Positions 1-14,000 of a DNA stretch of 64,000 nt are shown here, one piece after another. This DNA comes from Chrysomallon squamiferum (taxonomy: Eukaryota; Mollusca; Gastropoda; Neomphalida; Peltospiridae): the NCBI GenBank assembly GCA_012295275.1, contig CM022665.1, forward strand, positions 36,050,433 to 36,114,432. The letters are read 5' to 3'. The translations under genes and the position numbers were made by a program. Position 1 is the first letter of the stretch. Each line of letters starts with the position of its first letter. A model generated the notes under the pieces. The model worked only from the letters and a program-made list of their open reading frames with translations, did not search any database and was not told the origin of the DNA.

Positions 1-1921
1 AGGGAGAATTCAACAGTTTTCAAATTTTAAACTGTTCATTAATATAATTTTTACAAGTGATCATATTATAAAAAAAATGGTATAATTTATACTACAAATT
101 ATTATAATGAATGGTTTGGTGAACTGTATACAACAACATATTAAAAAGATACCAAATTTCCATTTTCTATCTTTGTTCAGGACCTGTTACGAACTTTATT
201 TTTTTAATTTGGTAAAATATTCAGATGAAAACTAGCTGTACACAATGTAAAGAAGACACAAATCAAGAATAGATGTTTGTTAATTTACAGTTATAATATA
301 TTGTATCTTTCGCTGGACTGCAACCATTAACAGTATTATCACCATGCTTGTTAATCATTCTTATATACAGACTTTACTATTAACTCTTTGTAACCAGAAC
401 TAGAATTCGTTGTAAAGCTAATACTGTATACATATTAATAATTACAAAAACAAAACACAATCCAAAAATGTATTTTTACACAGAGTATACAAATGTTATT
501 AATTCTAATGGTAATATATACATTAAAAAAACATAATAATAATTAAAAAAATAAATAAATAAAGGAGAGGAGAAAAAATAAAAGTTCTACTGCATGATCT
601 AGATAAATATAATCTACATCTAGAAATATAATTAAATCTTAATTTGTATTATTCTGGTTTCAAATAGATCTGAAATTACAAATATCATATCAAAATTTTT
701 AAAAACAGTTAACATATATTTATCTGTTTATATATACCAGTTTAATGGTGCACACCAATAATCCTGTTTATTAATAACCACAATATACATAGCAAAAAAC
801 TTACATTGATACATTTCATCCTAATTTTTTTGAACATTCAAATATATATGTCTATATATTTCTTGTAAATAATTTGTCTGTTTTACACACATTCATTTCC
901 ATTTTAAATTATGTATGTTTATACTAATATTTTAAACATTTTTTTATAAATAATATAATCTGTTTATAAAGAGTAAATATTCTTTCAAACATTCAATTTT
1001 CTTAAATATGTTCCACATAACTGTAAAGAGTATATTGAGTCAATATATTTTAAACATTCATTTACCATATACATTTATATTTTAATTTTATGTAAATAAT
1101 ATATTAGTTTTATATTCAATTCCTATGTTTCAAATACTCGGTTACAATAATTTTATATAGAAAGATATATATAAAATTATTATATATGTTCTTATTTCTT
1201 ATAAAGAATAGGTACCTTCTGTCAGCATATTTCATTTACCAGACAAAAATTAGTTTTTACTGTTGCTTCTTGTTGTACATTCAGTCAATACGTTTCAATT
1301 ACTCAGTCAACTATAAATAACTGATTATATTCACATAATATTATTTCTTACAAATGTCAGGTTTTCTTTCACTGAGTTCATTTCAAACATTCAGTTATTT
1401 CACTAAGCTTCAAACTACAGTATTTTGCAACATGTGAAGAAACTACAAAATGAGAACAGACATTTAGGCTCTTTGACTGTGTAAAACAATAAATCCGAAT
1501 CAGTTAGTTTTTTTGTATTACTGAAAATAGAAACCAACAAAATAAAAACAATTCTGAGGCAGATTTACTGATCCAAGAGTAAGAATAAGCTAAAATTGAC
1601 TGACTGTGTCTCCACAGAAAGATTTAACTCAACACAAATAATTGGTTCTACTTGCTGGATAAAAATAAAGTGCTTTTATCATACATGTATTATGCTTTCA
1701 ATATATTTCTGATCTGATGTCTATTATCTTCATTGAAGATTATACAAGAAATACTAAATGTAGCACCAAACCAAATACTGTCCTGAATCTAAGAAAAAAA
1801 AACAAAAAACCACCAAAATCAGCACTTTAACTCAGCATATCCATGCTCAGTGCATAAATAAATAAATAAATAAATAAATAAATATATACACATATATATA
1901 TTTTAATTAATTACCTTTTCC

Positions 1922-1954
<33 letters not shown>

Positions 1955-2613
1955 TTTAAAATTAGATATCCAAATTAAAAGCAAGTTAATACATGAATAA
2001 TCTAAAATTAATTAGTTTTTTATAAATTTGCTGACTCAAAAAATTGCTAAATAATATTAAGATGATGATGTTTAAAAGTTTCTTTGATAACAGTTATTAA
2101 AATAAACAATAAATATAATACATGTGTGGAATTAGTATAAAGCATTTAAAACTAAAATGAACACATACACACACACAGATATAAATTAAAATTGTGTGAT
2201 TTTCTCATATGAAACATTAAAATGAATTTCTGTTTATAATAAATTAACTCTCATTAATTTGTAAATAGCTTATGAAATATAAATATAAGTACATGATATA
2301 TTATTTAATAAGTATAATTTTAAAATATATTAATTAGATTTGTAACAACAATCCATAGATAATAAAACCCAGCAAATGCATCTAAGACCTGAGATATTAA
2401 GAAAAAATAACCATATACAAATATGCTTAAAATTCTTTGCCAATGTAAGTAATAATTTCTTATAAAACAACACTAAGTTAAATTATTTACATCTAAAAAT
2501 AAGCATTCGGATAAAATTTTGTCTTTATAAAATGCATTCCTATGTAAAACATTCTTAAACTGCCAGTTTAAAATGCAAAAATCGTATAATTATATTTAAG
2601 TCAACAAGAATGT
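1..2613. other. AT-rich flank downstream of PLD, no gene
   Basis: No coding frame, splice pattern or RNA gene is visible. It holds short microsatellites such as (AATA)n at 1856-1882, (TA)n at 1922-1946 and (AAT)n near 2731-2747. It may be extended PLD 3' UTR or intergenic DNA. Confidence 0.6.
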
Positions 2614-2649
2614 TTTATTGATAATTAAATTAAGTAAATTCTATTTATT
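2614..2649 (-). promoter_or_regulatory. Candidate PLD polyadenylation signals
   Basis: Two AATAAA hexamers on the minus strand (2649-2644 and 2619-2614) are the first ones I see after the stop codon. They would give a 3' UTR of about 520-550 nt. In DNA this AT-rich the motif occurs often by chance, and transcripts may extend further left. Confidence 0.3.
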
Positions 2650-3157
2650 AAATTCTGTTAAAAACTTAATTTAAGTTTTTGAAGAAGTCTATATAATATT
2701 ATTAACTATAGTAGTAGTAGTTTTAGTAGTAATAATAATAATAATAAAAGGTTAACAAAAATAAAATATAAAGCTTTCTCAAACACATTATTATAATTTG
2801 TTATTCTATTTCTTTTAAAAACACACACATGCATTCATGTTGCCACACACATATGCATGCAGTCACAAACATATACAGGAGCCCATATATTGTTTGTGAG
2901 AATGCATTGCATTATGATTTTTGTTAATAAAAAATTGTTCTAAATTGCAAATATGCAATAAAATTTACCCTCACATCATCTGAGAGATGTGTCTTAAGAA
3001 AAAAAGAAACATAAAAAAATAATATAAATAATAATAATAATAAAATAAATAAATTAATACTAGAATAAAACTTAAATCTGAATTGTGATAAAAATAAAAT
3101 ATTATAAAATATTCACAGTATCAATCTACATTCATAAACATCAGCATTGTCTTTAAA

Positions 3158-3382
3158 TTAAGTCCAAATATATGATGGAAGAATTGCTTCCTTGGCACCC
3201 AGTTTTGGAGCAAGATTTTCATCCTTGAGAAAGTGAAGTGGCAGCAACACAAGACGACCAGTGATTTTAGAAAGACATTCTCTTGCTTGATGAATATCAG
3301 TGTCGACAAGGGCTTTCTCTGACTGGTAATGTTTCAAATCTGAGTATGTGTGTACACTGTCGTTTGGAATGCAATGGAAGAC
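3158..3382 (-). CDS. PLD1: PLD coding exon 24 (last coding exon, stop codon)
   Basis: Encodes residues 1325-1398 and a TAA stop: [20 protein letters not shown], then [11 protein letters not shown], ending [13 protein letters not shown]. The final Trp-Thr is the family hallmark, and the protein ends at the same residue as vertebrate PLDs. Acceptor CTTTCAG. Confidence 0.96.
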   Translation of the reverse strand, partial: VFHCIPNDSVHTYSDLKHYQSEKALVDTDIHQARECLSKITGRLVLLPLHFLKDENLAPKLGAKEAILPSYIWT

Positions 3383-5072
3383 CTGAAAGATAAAGTTAGT
3401 GCAAAGGTTAATTATTCAATTTATAATAAACAGTGTTGATAAATGGTTATATTACCAAAAATATTAGATATTAAAACTTTACAAAGTTTGAATATGTCAA
3501 AAAACAAATTAGAATAAAATAAAATGAAAACATGAATAATGATGATGATGATGATGATAATAATAAAGGTAATAGTTACTACTGAGAATAACAATGTCAG
3601 TAAGTAATAATGGATAACAATGCAAAAAATAACATTATTGTAGTAACAGTAAAAATAACAACAGCAACTAAATAAAATTACTAAAAAAAAGTTAAAAACA
3701 AAAGAAAAAGAAAATGATAAGTATAAAGATATGACAGCATGTCTAAATTAATTTTCTTCACTTCAAATTATTTCTGAGTCATTATAGTTTAAATTATTTT
3801 ATAATATAATAGAAAAGATTAACTAGCGTGTACCTTATCATACATTGTAGTGTTGGTTGCAGCCTGTTTGATCCAAACATCTTTGTAGAATTCATCACAG
3901 ACAATATCAGCAATATTTACATGATTATCTTTGAATCCTAAATGTTCTCTGTCAAAAAATTAAATCAATGTGAGAAACATTATAAAGGACAGAGGGTAAG
4001 ATATCTGATTGGAAATTAAAAGCATGGCAGATAAAAATATTAACAAATATTGAAACAGATTTGGTATGTTTTTCTGCTTTCACTGCAAAATAAGAATGAG
4101 TTCTCCGAACACAGAATATGACATTTTGAATCTTTCTGCAGATAAGGCTACAACAATTACTGGCATTCACACACCAGACACACTGATTTAGTGGTGTTTT
4201 TTATACTAACTTGGATTTCCAAATAAGTTTCTAACAAAAATAATTTAATATCTATATATATATATAAAATCATATTTATTTTGACTAATTCAACATAATT
4301 ATTAGGGTTTATTTCACATTTCATATTACTTATTTTCAGAATTCATTTATGCTCTTTTAATTAATTCAGAAGTAAATAACCAAACACTCTTTTAAGATCT
4401 AAACCAGCAATTAAACACTATATGTATGTAAATGTATATATATATATATATATATATATGTAAATGAATAACTAATTTATCAAAGTAAATATAGTTTTAA
4501 CTCAAAAAACTATGTTGTTGGTTAGTGCCTGAAAAAAACTGAAATTTCTCTAGTCAAAATATCTTGTCACTACAGAGTGATTGCATAATAAATATATCCA
4601 CACACACATATACATATATATAAAAAATTAAAAATAATATTTTTTTTTTAAAAAGGAACAATGAAAATACAATTATGAAATAAATAAATAAAAAAAATAA
4701 CTGAAAGAACAAAATAAAAATTAAGTACTTGAAAATAGTTCTTCTGAGGGATGAGGCAAACTTGCCAGCCATGTGAATATTTCCACAAATCCTCACTGGA
4801 AACTTGTTCTCCTGTTGATCTTCAACCAGTATGGCTATCTCACTGTCGCGTTTTCCCAGCAAGCTCCGGTCGTTGATGTTGGCTGAACCAATGATGACTG
4901 TGTCATCATCCACTATCATCATCTTGCTGTGTACATAGATCAGTTCAGTGATCTAGGAAACATAAAATCATTTGCAGAAATGTTTAAAATTGAGAATATG
5001 ACTTTTCATTTAATATGGAATGTGCAGCAAAAAAATAAAAATAAAAATAAAAATGTATATACAAATACAAAT

Positions 5073-5103
<31 letters not shown>

Positions 5104-8100
5104 ATAAAAATATAATAAAATATTAAAATAAACAAAAACAAAAAAATAATAAAAAACAAATATATAATTTTTTTTATTTTTTTACAAAAACAATGATAAA
5201 TAAAAACAAAGTAGAAGGTAAGTAACTGAACTTAATATTTTTGATAAAATAAAATAAAAATACAAATATTTCTGTTTTAATTACTGTGAATCATCTTTCT
5301 TCTTAAAAACAAATGTAATAAAAATATTAACAAATATCAAAACAAATATTGTTAAACTTACCGGTTTCCCTGCAAGTTCTGAATGAGTTCTCAGTCCACA
5401 GAATATCACATACTTCATTGGATCAGGCACTGCAATTAAATACATCAATGTTAATTATCAATAATGAGAGCAGATGTATAGATCACAAATATTATAGTAA
5501 AGTTTTCAGTTATAATTTCATTGTAAGGTTCTCACACTAAAAATAATGCCAAAGTTAAATGAAATAAGAATAATCTGAGAAACATAATCACTTGTTAAAC
5601 AAGTTTAGTTATTTATTTATTTATATATTTTATTAATTAATAATATAATCACAACAGCCGTTGATAAATAGGCTGCAGTTCACAATTTTCAACTTGTATA
5701 TACACAAGGATTCTGTCTTTTATCATAGCAGAATCTAACTATAAACCAGCTAGAAACTCCATTGTAAAAATTACAGAATCCTTTAATGGGTTAAATTAAT
5801 AATAAAAAAAATAAAAAAACAAAAACAACAATAATAATAGTAATAATAATAATATCAATAATCATAATTGTAACCATAATAAGGACATATATCAGTATTT
5901 CTATTAATATAAACACTACTATTAATAATGAACCATATTTTGAATTTCAATTTGCCTATGAAAATATTTATAAATTCACTCTTTCTAAAACTATTTCAAA
6001 ATGCTCCTTTTAAATTCTTTACCTTCCAGTGACAGCTTTTCAATCAGAGAGCTGCCTCCCCTGCAGATGGAAGAATAGTTCCAGTGAGTGACAGCAGCTA
6101 ATGCTGTTCCTGTTGCTGTTCCAAATTCACCCTCAAATGCTGGCAGCAAAGGCATCACAATGTAAACCCGAAATAATTCTTTCTTTCTAATAAAAAAAAA
6201 ATAATATAAAAAAAATCTCAGGTTATTTAAACAACATTTAAATTCTATAAATTATTTTAAAAAATGTTATGGTTGGCTTTTGATTATATTGAAACATATT
6301 ACTGAAATGTAAACTCTTTTTCAATCAAGGAGAAAGTGTAAGAATATGTTAATTTTGTTTGTATACATAATATTATTTGGAAAGGGGATGAAAAAAATAC
6401 AGTGTATTTGTGTTTTGTCAGGTACAAAATCTTATTCTATTTTTATTTGTAAACAGATGAATATAAGAACAAAAACATGACCACAGTGAAAACAATTATT
6501 TTACAAAGAATCTGTAAACATGAAAAACTGTGGTAAAATATTACATATTCAAAATTTAGAAATAATGAAAATGTAAAGAAAATAACAACAACAAAACAAA
6601 ACAAATAAAACAAATAAATATATAACAGTAATAATCGTGACAATAATATATACAAAACAACGACACCAACAATAGTAACAAAAACAACAACAAGAACAAC
6701 GACAATAATAATAACAATAACAATAACAATAATAAATTCCTGGGAAGACAATGAATATTTATTAACTCACTTGTGAGCAGTCAGTATTCTGTTGTAAAGT
6801 GCCTCCCCAACTTTGTTACTCACTGCAGTATTTGATCCTATTAGAGTAATGAAGAACTGGTTTTCTATGTAGATGTAGTGTTTTGCTTTTTCAATGCAGT
6901 AGATGTATGCATCATGTATGGAAGCCTCAGTTGTACCAATACCAGCTGACCAACCTCCACTGCTTCGCAGTATCTGTAATAATTAATCTTTTTTAGTTAT
7001 GTTAACTACAGACCTACACTTAAAAAAAAAAAATAAGAAAAAAAAAATTATATTTCAATATAATTATAATTTCATTTAAATACCTAAAACAGAAAATAAC
7101 TAAAAAATATACAACAGAAAAATAACACAAAAAAAAAATAAAAAAAAAAAAAAAAAAAAAATAAATAAATAATAAGAAATTTAAAAAAACAAAACAAAAC
7201 AGAACAACAAATAAAATAAAATAGAACAAAACAAATAATACTAATACTAAAATATAATGTTAAAAAAAAATTAGTATGTAAATAAAATAGAAAAAATAAA
7301 AAAATAAGAAAATGTGGACAATAATTATGAGTCTCCAGTGCCAAGATGTTTTCATCCCAATTTCACTGTGAACAGATTTTACATTTACTTTAAATTAGTT
7401 AAAAAACTAAAAATTACCTAAAATAAAGAAATTAACATTTTTTGAAAATTATTATTTTAAAATAAATAAATATGTTTGTATTCTACAATTTGTTGTCATT
7501 TCTGTTACAAAATCCATTTTATGATTAATCATTAAATTGAAAATTATAAAAACAACAATAACAAAACCAATTATGTCTGAGAAAAACAAATTCCAGACTA
7601 ACAAACCTGAGTCTTCACTTCAAAGGTAATATTCTTAATTGCAGGTGGAACTTTGCAGCGTACATGGTTTTTTGGCATCAGCAATGGAAAATGTTTACTT
7701 TTCTTGAATTTTTCAAGCTGAAATAAATATATTTTTCATTTATATACTAAAGCAAAAGATGCATTACATATTTAATAATAAATAATACATGATACATGCA
7801 GGTAGTCAGACATTCACAGTGAAAGAATTTATCAATTATGATTACTTATTAAAAGTATAACTTGATATTAATTTGTAAAATATGCATATAATTAAATATC
7901 TGACAGGTAATACCTTATTATTATGTTCAAAACATCACAATGATTTTAATATTATTATTACAAGTAAAACACACAAACACACACACACACACACACACAC
8001 ACGTTAAATATTACTATTATTGAAATATTTGCAAATTATAATTTATGTTTCTTTTTTATTGTTTATCATTAAAATTAAAATGTATTGTTACTGTAAATAA

Positions 8101-8708
8101 AACACAGATATGTAATACTATCTAATTCAAATTGTCATAAATATATATATATTTTTTTAAATGTCAGTAAGCCAGTAATTTGCAAATTATATTTCAGTAT
8201 TCTATGCATACCAATACACTACATAATATTATGTCACTATACAATAATAGTTTTATATTACAATGTTATTAGTTTGATAATCATCAAAAGAAAAATAAGC
8301 CATATCTATAATCAAAATAAATAAATAAAATACAATTGTTTCTGTTAATAAACAAAATTAGTATTATTATTTTTATTGTTATTATGATTCTTATTATTAC
8401 TTTTATTAAAGTTCATTAATAATAAAATAAAATTAAGTCATGTTATCTTCCATATTTAAAAATGTATTAAACTTAGGATATTGCAGTTACTTAGAAAAGC
8501 AGATATATAATAAACTGTGTTATAAAATTACTGAATTCAAGGACTGAACAAAACAGATATAATATTTATTTATTTTGAGTTTTTTTATAGTAGCTAATGA
8601 ATAATTTAATTATATTTTGCTTTGTTAAAGTCATTTGATAACAGCCTGTAAAAGTTTCTTTCAGCAGAATAAATAAATAAATAAATAATAGTAATAATAA
8701 TCATAAAA

Positions 8709-8775
<67 letters not shown>

Positions 8776-9181
8776 TGCAGTTAATTAAATACATATATGT
8801 CAGCATGAATATCAACAGTTTATTTTTTTGTTAATAAAGCCAAGTCAAAATTATCTTTGCATTCTGGTGATATTAATAAATATGTTAAATATATTTGCAA
8901 GCTTATACATATGCATAAACAAAAGCACACACACACAGTAACACACACTCAAACAAACATACAGATGCTTGAATATAGATCACATAATTGATATACATGC
9001 ACAGGCAGTAAAAATATATATATAAACACCAAATTTTATAATACAAGAAAAATGTATTTTATACATACACAAAGACTCATTCATTCATTTTGGTAATGTG
9101 AATAATCTAATGTAATCCAGAAATTAGGGTTTCAAACACATAATAATTCATATATCTTCTTTTAGTTGATAATTAAGACAA

Positions 9182-9237
<56 letters not shown>

Positions 9238-11052
9238 CATAATGTATAAAGATGCCTTTCAGTTGCTGTACTGAGAACAGTTTATTATGTAATTTAAGTC
9301 AAATTTCTACTTAATATTTTATTTCTTTGTTCATTTGTGGGTAAAATGTAAAAATAAAAACAAGAAATAAAGTATTTGTATTATGAAACCAAGTTCTGTT
9401 TGTCTTTTATAGTATGTTTCTATTTATTATTTCAGCCAAAGTTACTGATAGAAAAACAAAAAAATAAATATAAAAATAACAGAATACAAACAGAAAATGT
9501 TGGTGCATGTTTTGTCCAAAACCTCCAAAAATACAAGCAAAACAATAGGTAAAATTATCTAAATATAAAAAATAAAAAAATAAAAATAAATATTTGACAC
9601 CGAAAACAAGTTTGGTAACAATCAAAAAGTAAAAATTGTAACTGAAGATGAAACACACAGTAGCAAACCTAAGCCATAAACATTATTATAATTATATTCA
9701 CCAATTCCATTCAAATTAATGCAGCAGTGAATTACAGTGGGATAACAATAAATAAATAAAATAAAAATAAATAAAGTAATAAATAAAGAAATTAATAATA
9801 TTAAAAAATTATAAAATAAATAAATAAAATAATGAATAAATAAATAATAGTAAAAATAATAATAACAACAACCATAATAATAATAATGATGATGATAACT
9901 CTAAAAATATAATAGTAATAATAATAATAATAATTTAAAAAAAGGTAAAAGAAGTAAAGCATAGGAAATCTCACGTTAGCTGTTATGTTTTTAGCAAGCG
10001 CTATGGCAAACATTCTTCTGAAGCAGTTAATAATGAAAAGTATAAGATGCAGAAACTTGTGAGGAGAGTGGTATCTTTGTGACGTGCTCAGTCGTAGATC
10101 AGAGCGCATTTCAAAACTACCTTTGTAAAGTTCCATCGTGCTATGAAGTGGCGAGCTACATCGCGAGCTCCCTTCCCGTACACGACTGTGCCGATGTCAT
10201 GCCACGGCATACGTGGGTACTTTGATCGATCAATAAAATCTGTTTTAAAAAGTCAAAACCTAAACAACAACAACAACAACAACAAAAAAGAAAAGAAAAA
10301 AGAAGAAACGAGACATGCTTCTAATATGGACATGCAGTACTAAAATGCTGCAACTGATTAACATGGAACTACAAAAACATTAACTATGGATTTAAAGTCT
10401 ATATTTGATGGCACAAAAGGGATAATCTAGTCTTTGCTGATAATTAGGTGTGGCAAAATAGTAAGTTGTCCCACTTATTATTTCATTATATATATGTATA
10501 GAAATACAAAAACAAAATCCTTAAAAGACACGATTTCAAAAAACAAAACTGAAATGTATTATTACTATTATTATTGCTACTGCTATTATTATTATTATTA
10601 TTATTATTAATTAATTAATTAATTTAATTTTTAATTTTAGTTTTAATATATATAGTAATTAATTTAAAAATAATAAAATAATCTAAATAATATTTTTCTT
10701 TAAAAAGAAAACACAATTTCACAGGGATCCTGATGCACTAAGATAACAGCATAACATGAAAACACAATACTGATCATTTCACTTTCAAAGCTGACTTGTC
10801 GAAAACATTGTTTTCATTATTAGCCATTTTTATTATTACTGAAACAGCTGTTTAAATCATTACAGACAAAAATAAATTGATCACAAATATTTTACAGAGT
10901 AATTGATAAGTAGAACAAATTAAATAACAGAATCATAACAATACAACAACAGGTGAAATTTATTTATGGGAAATAAAATTATTTAAGCAAATGTATACAG
11001 GTTGCACCAAATAGGATAAAAATTAACCATTTATTTCATAACAATAAAAATC

Positions 11053-11083
<31 letters not shown>

Positions 11084-14000
11084 GAGAGAGACATAAATAA
11101 TTGCTTCTCAACTGGAAATATTTGTTTTTATTAATTAATATTTTAATGTATTACAATTTTTTTTCTATTCTTCTGAATTTACTGTTGGCTATCTGCAACT
11201 TTAAGTAAACACAAATAACGGTTTTGAGCAACAAATAAATAAATAAACAACAGTAACAATAAAATATTAAAGTAATGAAAGAATTTAAGATAAAAACAAC
11301 TAGTCATACCAGCAAATGGGGCTTCAAGATTGACAAAGTCTTTATAGATGAAGTTTACGTAGTCTTTGCCAATCCAGAGTTTTGACGACCCCTCCAGGCC
11401 ACACTTTAGAATGTCCTCTTCACTCTTTGTTCTCTGCAGAGTACACTCAGGTAAATTCAGAATCCTCAGACTGCTCAGTTAAAATAAACACAAAGTAATA
11501 AAAATCAGAATGTGATAAAACAAAAAAACAAAAACAAAACAAGAAGCAAACAAAATACACACAAAATAGGTAAATAAATAAGTATATAAATTTAAAAAAA
11601 AAATTAAAAATTAAAAAAAAAAAAATAAAGAAAATGAAACAAAAATAAAAAGTAAAATATTTATGGAATGAATGGATGTTTAATAATACCCAAGCACAAA
11701 AAAAAAAATATGTTGGCTGTTGGGTGTCAAACAAAGTTAAATATACTAAAATGATGAAAATTTTCTGTATAAAAATTCAAAATTAAAATTAGTCAAAACA
11801 TAGTGTAAAGAGCTGTGCAAAAAGTATCACACTATATTTAAATTATAATTTATGGTAAAATTCTGTAACTCTCAGAAATTTCAAAACAAGTTCAGGATGG
11901 AATTGAAATGATTCCATCACACCTATTTGACAAAATATATCCTTCCGTATCTGCCTAAGATGATAATAAAATAAATTTAAAAAAAGTTTAATAAATAAAT
12001 AAATGGTGTTCTCTCTCTTTCTCAAATGCTAATAAAGATTTTAAAAAAAAAGAATGAATGAAAAAGCAACACATAAAAGAAAGAAACAAAAAAAAGCCCT
12101 CCAAACAACTCCCCCCTCAAAAAACAACAACAAAAAAACAAACACAAAACACAAGAATCTATGAAAATGAATGATAATAAATAACTAATTGCTATGTCAA
12201 ATTATTTACTGGTAATCTCTTAATACTTGTATCTTGTTATATTCTTTGGATACTTTACCTTGCTGCTCTGTCTCTATGCCACTGCCATTTGTCACCCAAC
12301 TTCCCCTGAAAAACAATGCACAATAGTACATAATTAAAATGCATATATGAACAAACTGACAGTTTCATATTAATAGGACATGTTTGTTGTGTACCAAATG
12401 TTTTATGATAATAATTATTAAAAAGTCTGCTCAAATGAATTTTAGTAACATTTTCCTTCTCCAGTCAAAACAAGCATGTGTATTAGTAAATTTGTAATAA
12501 ACTCAAAATTATAAACTTGATGTGTGCTTTATTGAGAATGTTTCTCAGTGCATGAATCTAAATGTTATTTATAAAAATTTTAATTTATTTAGTGCAATTT
12601 TCTGTGCCTGATTATTGGTGAAAAACCCACTGAAAGAAAGGTAAATAAACAGAAGATTATACATTATACAGTATTGTAGCTTGCTATTAAACAACCACCA
12701 TTTGTATGATCCAGTAACAAAGTGATATATTTTTCATTCTATATACTTTACTCACACACAATTCAGAAATGATGTACCTAGTGAAAAAACAAATACATAA
12801 TGCTAAACAACTTCACTTTCTTTAACATTCATTCATATGACTTTGATATACATTTTTACACTGATAATTAATTTGCCAAAAAACTTTATGTACATAAATT
12901 TCATAATAACTTTAATAACATAATTACCAAAAACATTTTTTTAATTTTTTCTTTTCTTTTTAAAGCATTAGAGAGAAGAGAGAAAACAGAAAACAAGGAA
13001 ACAAGAAAGGTAATGAAGAAAGATTCTTAAATTTCTGCAACATTAACATAAAGGTAATGTTTTTGTATGTTTGGAACAAATCATTTTTATACTGAAATTT
13101 AAAAATTATATATATATTTGGAAGTCAGATTTTTATTTCATATTTTTAATAGTATTTAGTGGAAAACTGCAATGTTTTCCAATTAGCAGAATAGTTTCTG
13201 TCATTTGCTGTAGACAAGAAAACTGCCTAAGATAACTCATCACAGAATGCTAACAGAAAAACATCTAAAATAAATCCCAGGAAAAACTGATCTTGAAAAC
13301 TCATTACATTTCAGACTTGTGCTATAACAGTTTTGTTTTAATTTCCCATTTCTAATTCAAATATAAATGTAAGTGACTGATGAAAATAAAAATATCTACA
13401 AATGTGTATTCTGATTTACTCATGCAGGATTTTATATCTTTATTTAATTTTTACTTTCTTAAATGGAATAGAAAAAACAAGGGAATAATTATAATAAAAT
13501 ACTTACAAACTTGTGTTTTGGTCCATGACCAAACATCAACTCTTTACTGATTTTCTCTGGAGTTTGAGGTTCTCGTACAACTGACTCAAATTTTTTAACA
13601 TCTAGAACCATTCTCCATCGTCTTCTTGCTCTGTTGTTGGATAACTGCTGACTGCCTGTATTATCATTGTTGTTGTTGTTGTTGTTGTTGTTTGGCTCTG
13701 ATTCTTTATTCAGTTTCCTGATGGCCATCAGCTGAACAACAGTGGTGGGGAGGCTGGGCACCTCACTGTCTGCATTATGCCTGTTGGATATCACTGTATT
13801 CCCAATCAGTTTTGATTCAGAAGTTTGAGACTTTGTGGAATCATAGCTGTCTCTTGGAGAAGCTTCCACTTTGTTTTGTGTCTCCTTCACAATCATCTCT
13901 TCTGAATTCTTACCTGTTTTATGGAGATTAATCCCCTTGACGTCATTTGAGGTATTGTTAGGAATCCTATCAACGTCATCTTCATCTTCTTCACTGTCAT

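Larger units (their letters stand above)
7718..10120. other. PLD intron 17
   Basis: A 2403-bp intron made mainly of A-rich (plus strand) low-complexity DNA. It contains (AC)n at 7975-8002, (AAT)n at 8710-8775 and (TA)n at 9194-9230. The frames seen here are low-complexity and not genes. Confidence 0.7.

Noticed and set aside
6443-7344. Hydrophobic minus-strand frames rich in Phe, Tyr, Ile and Leu
   Set aside because: They are translations of A/T runs inside PLD introns 18 and 19, with no conserved residues or splice logic.
9801-10136. 111-codon minus-strand frame overlapping PLD exon 17
   Set aside because: It is a shifted-frame shadow. The real frame of exon 17 encodes the conserved ARDVARHF segment.
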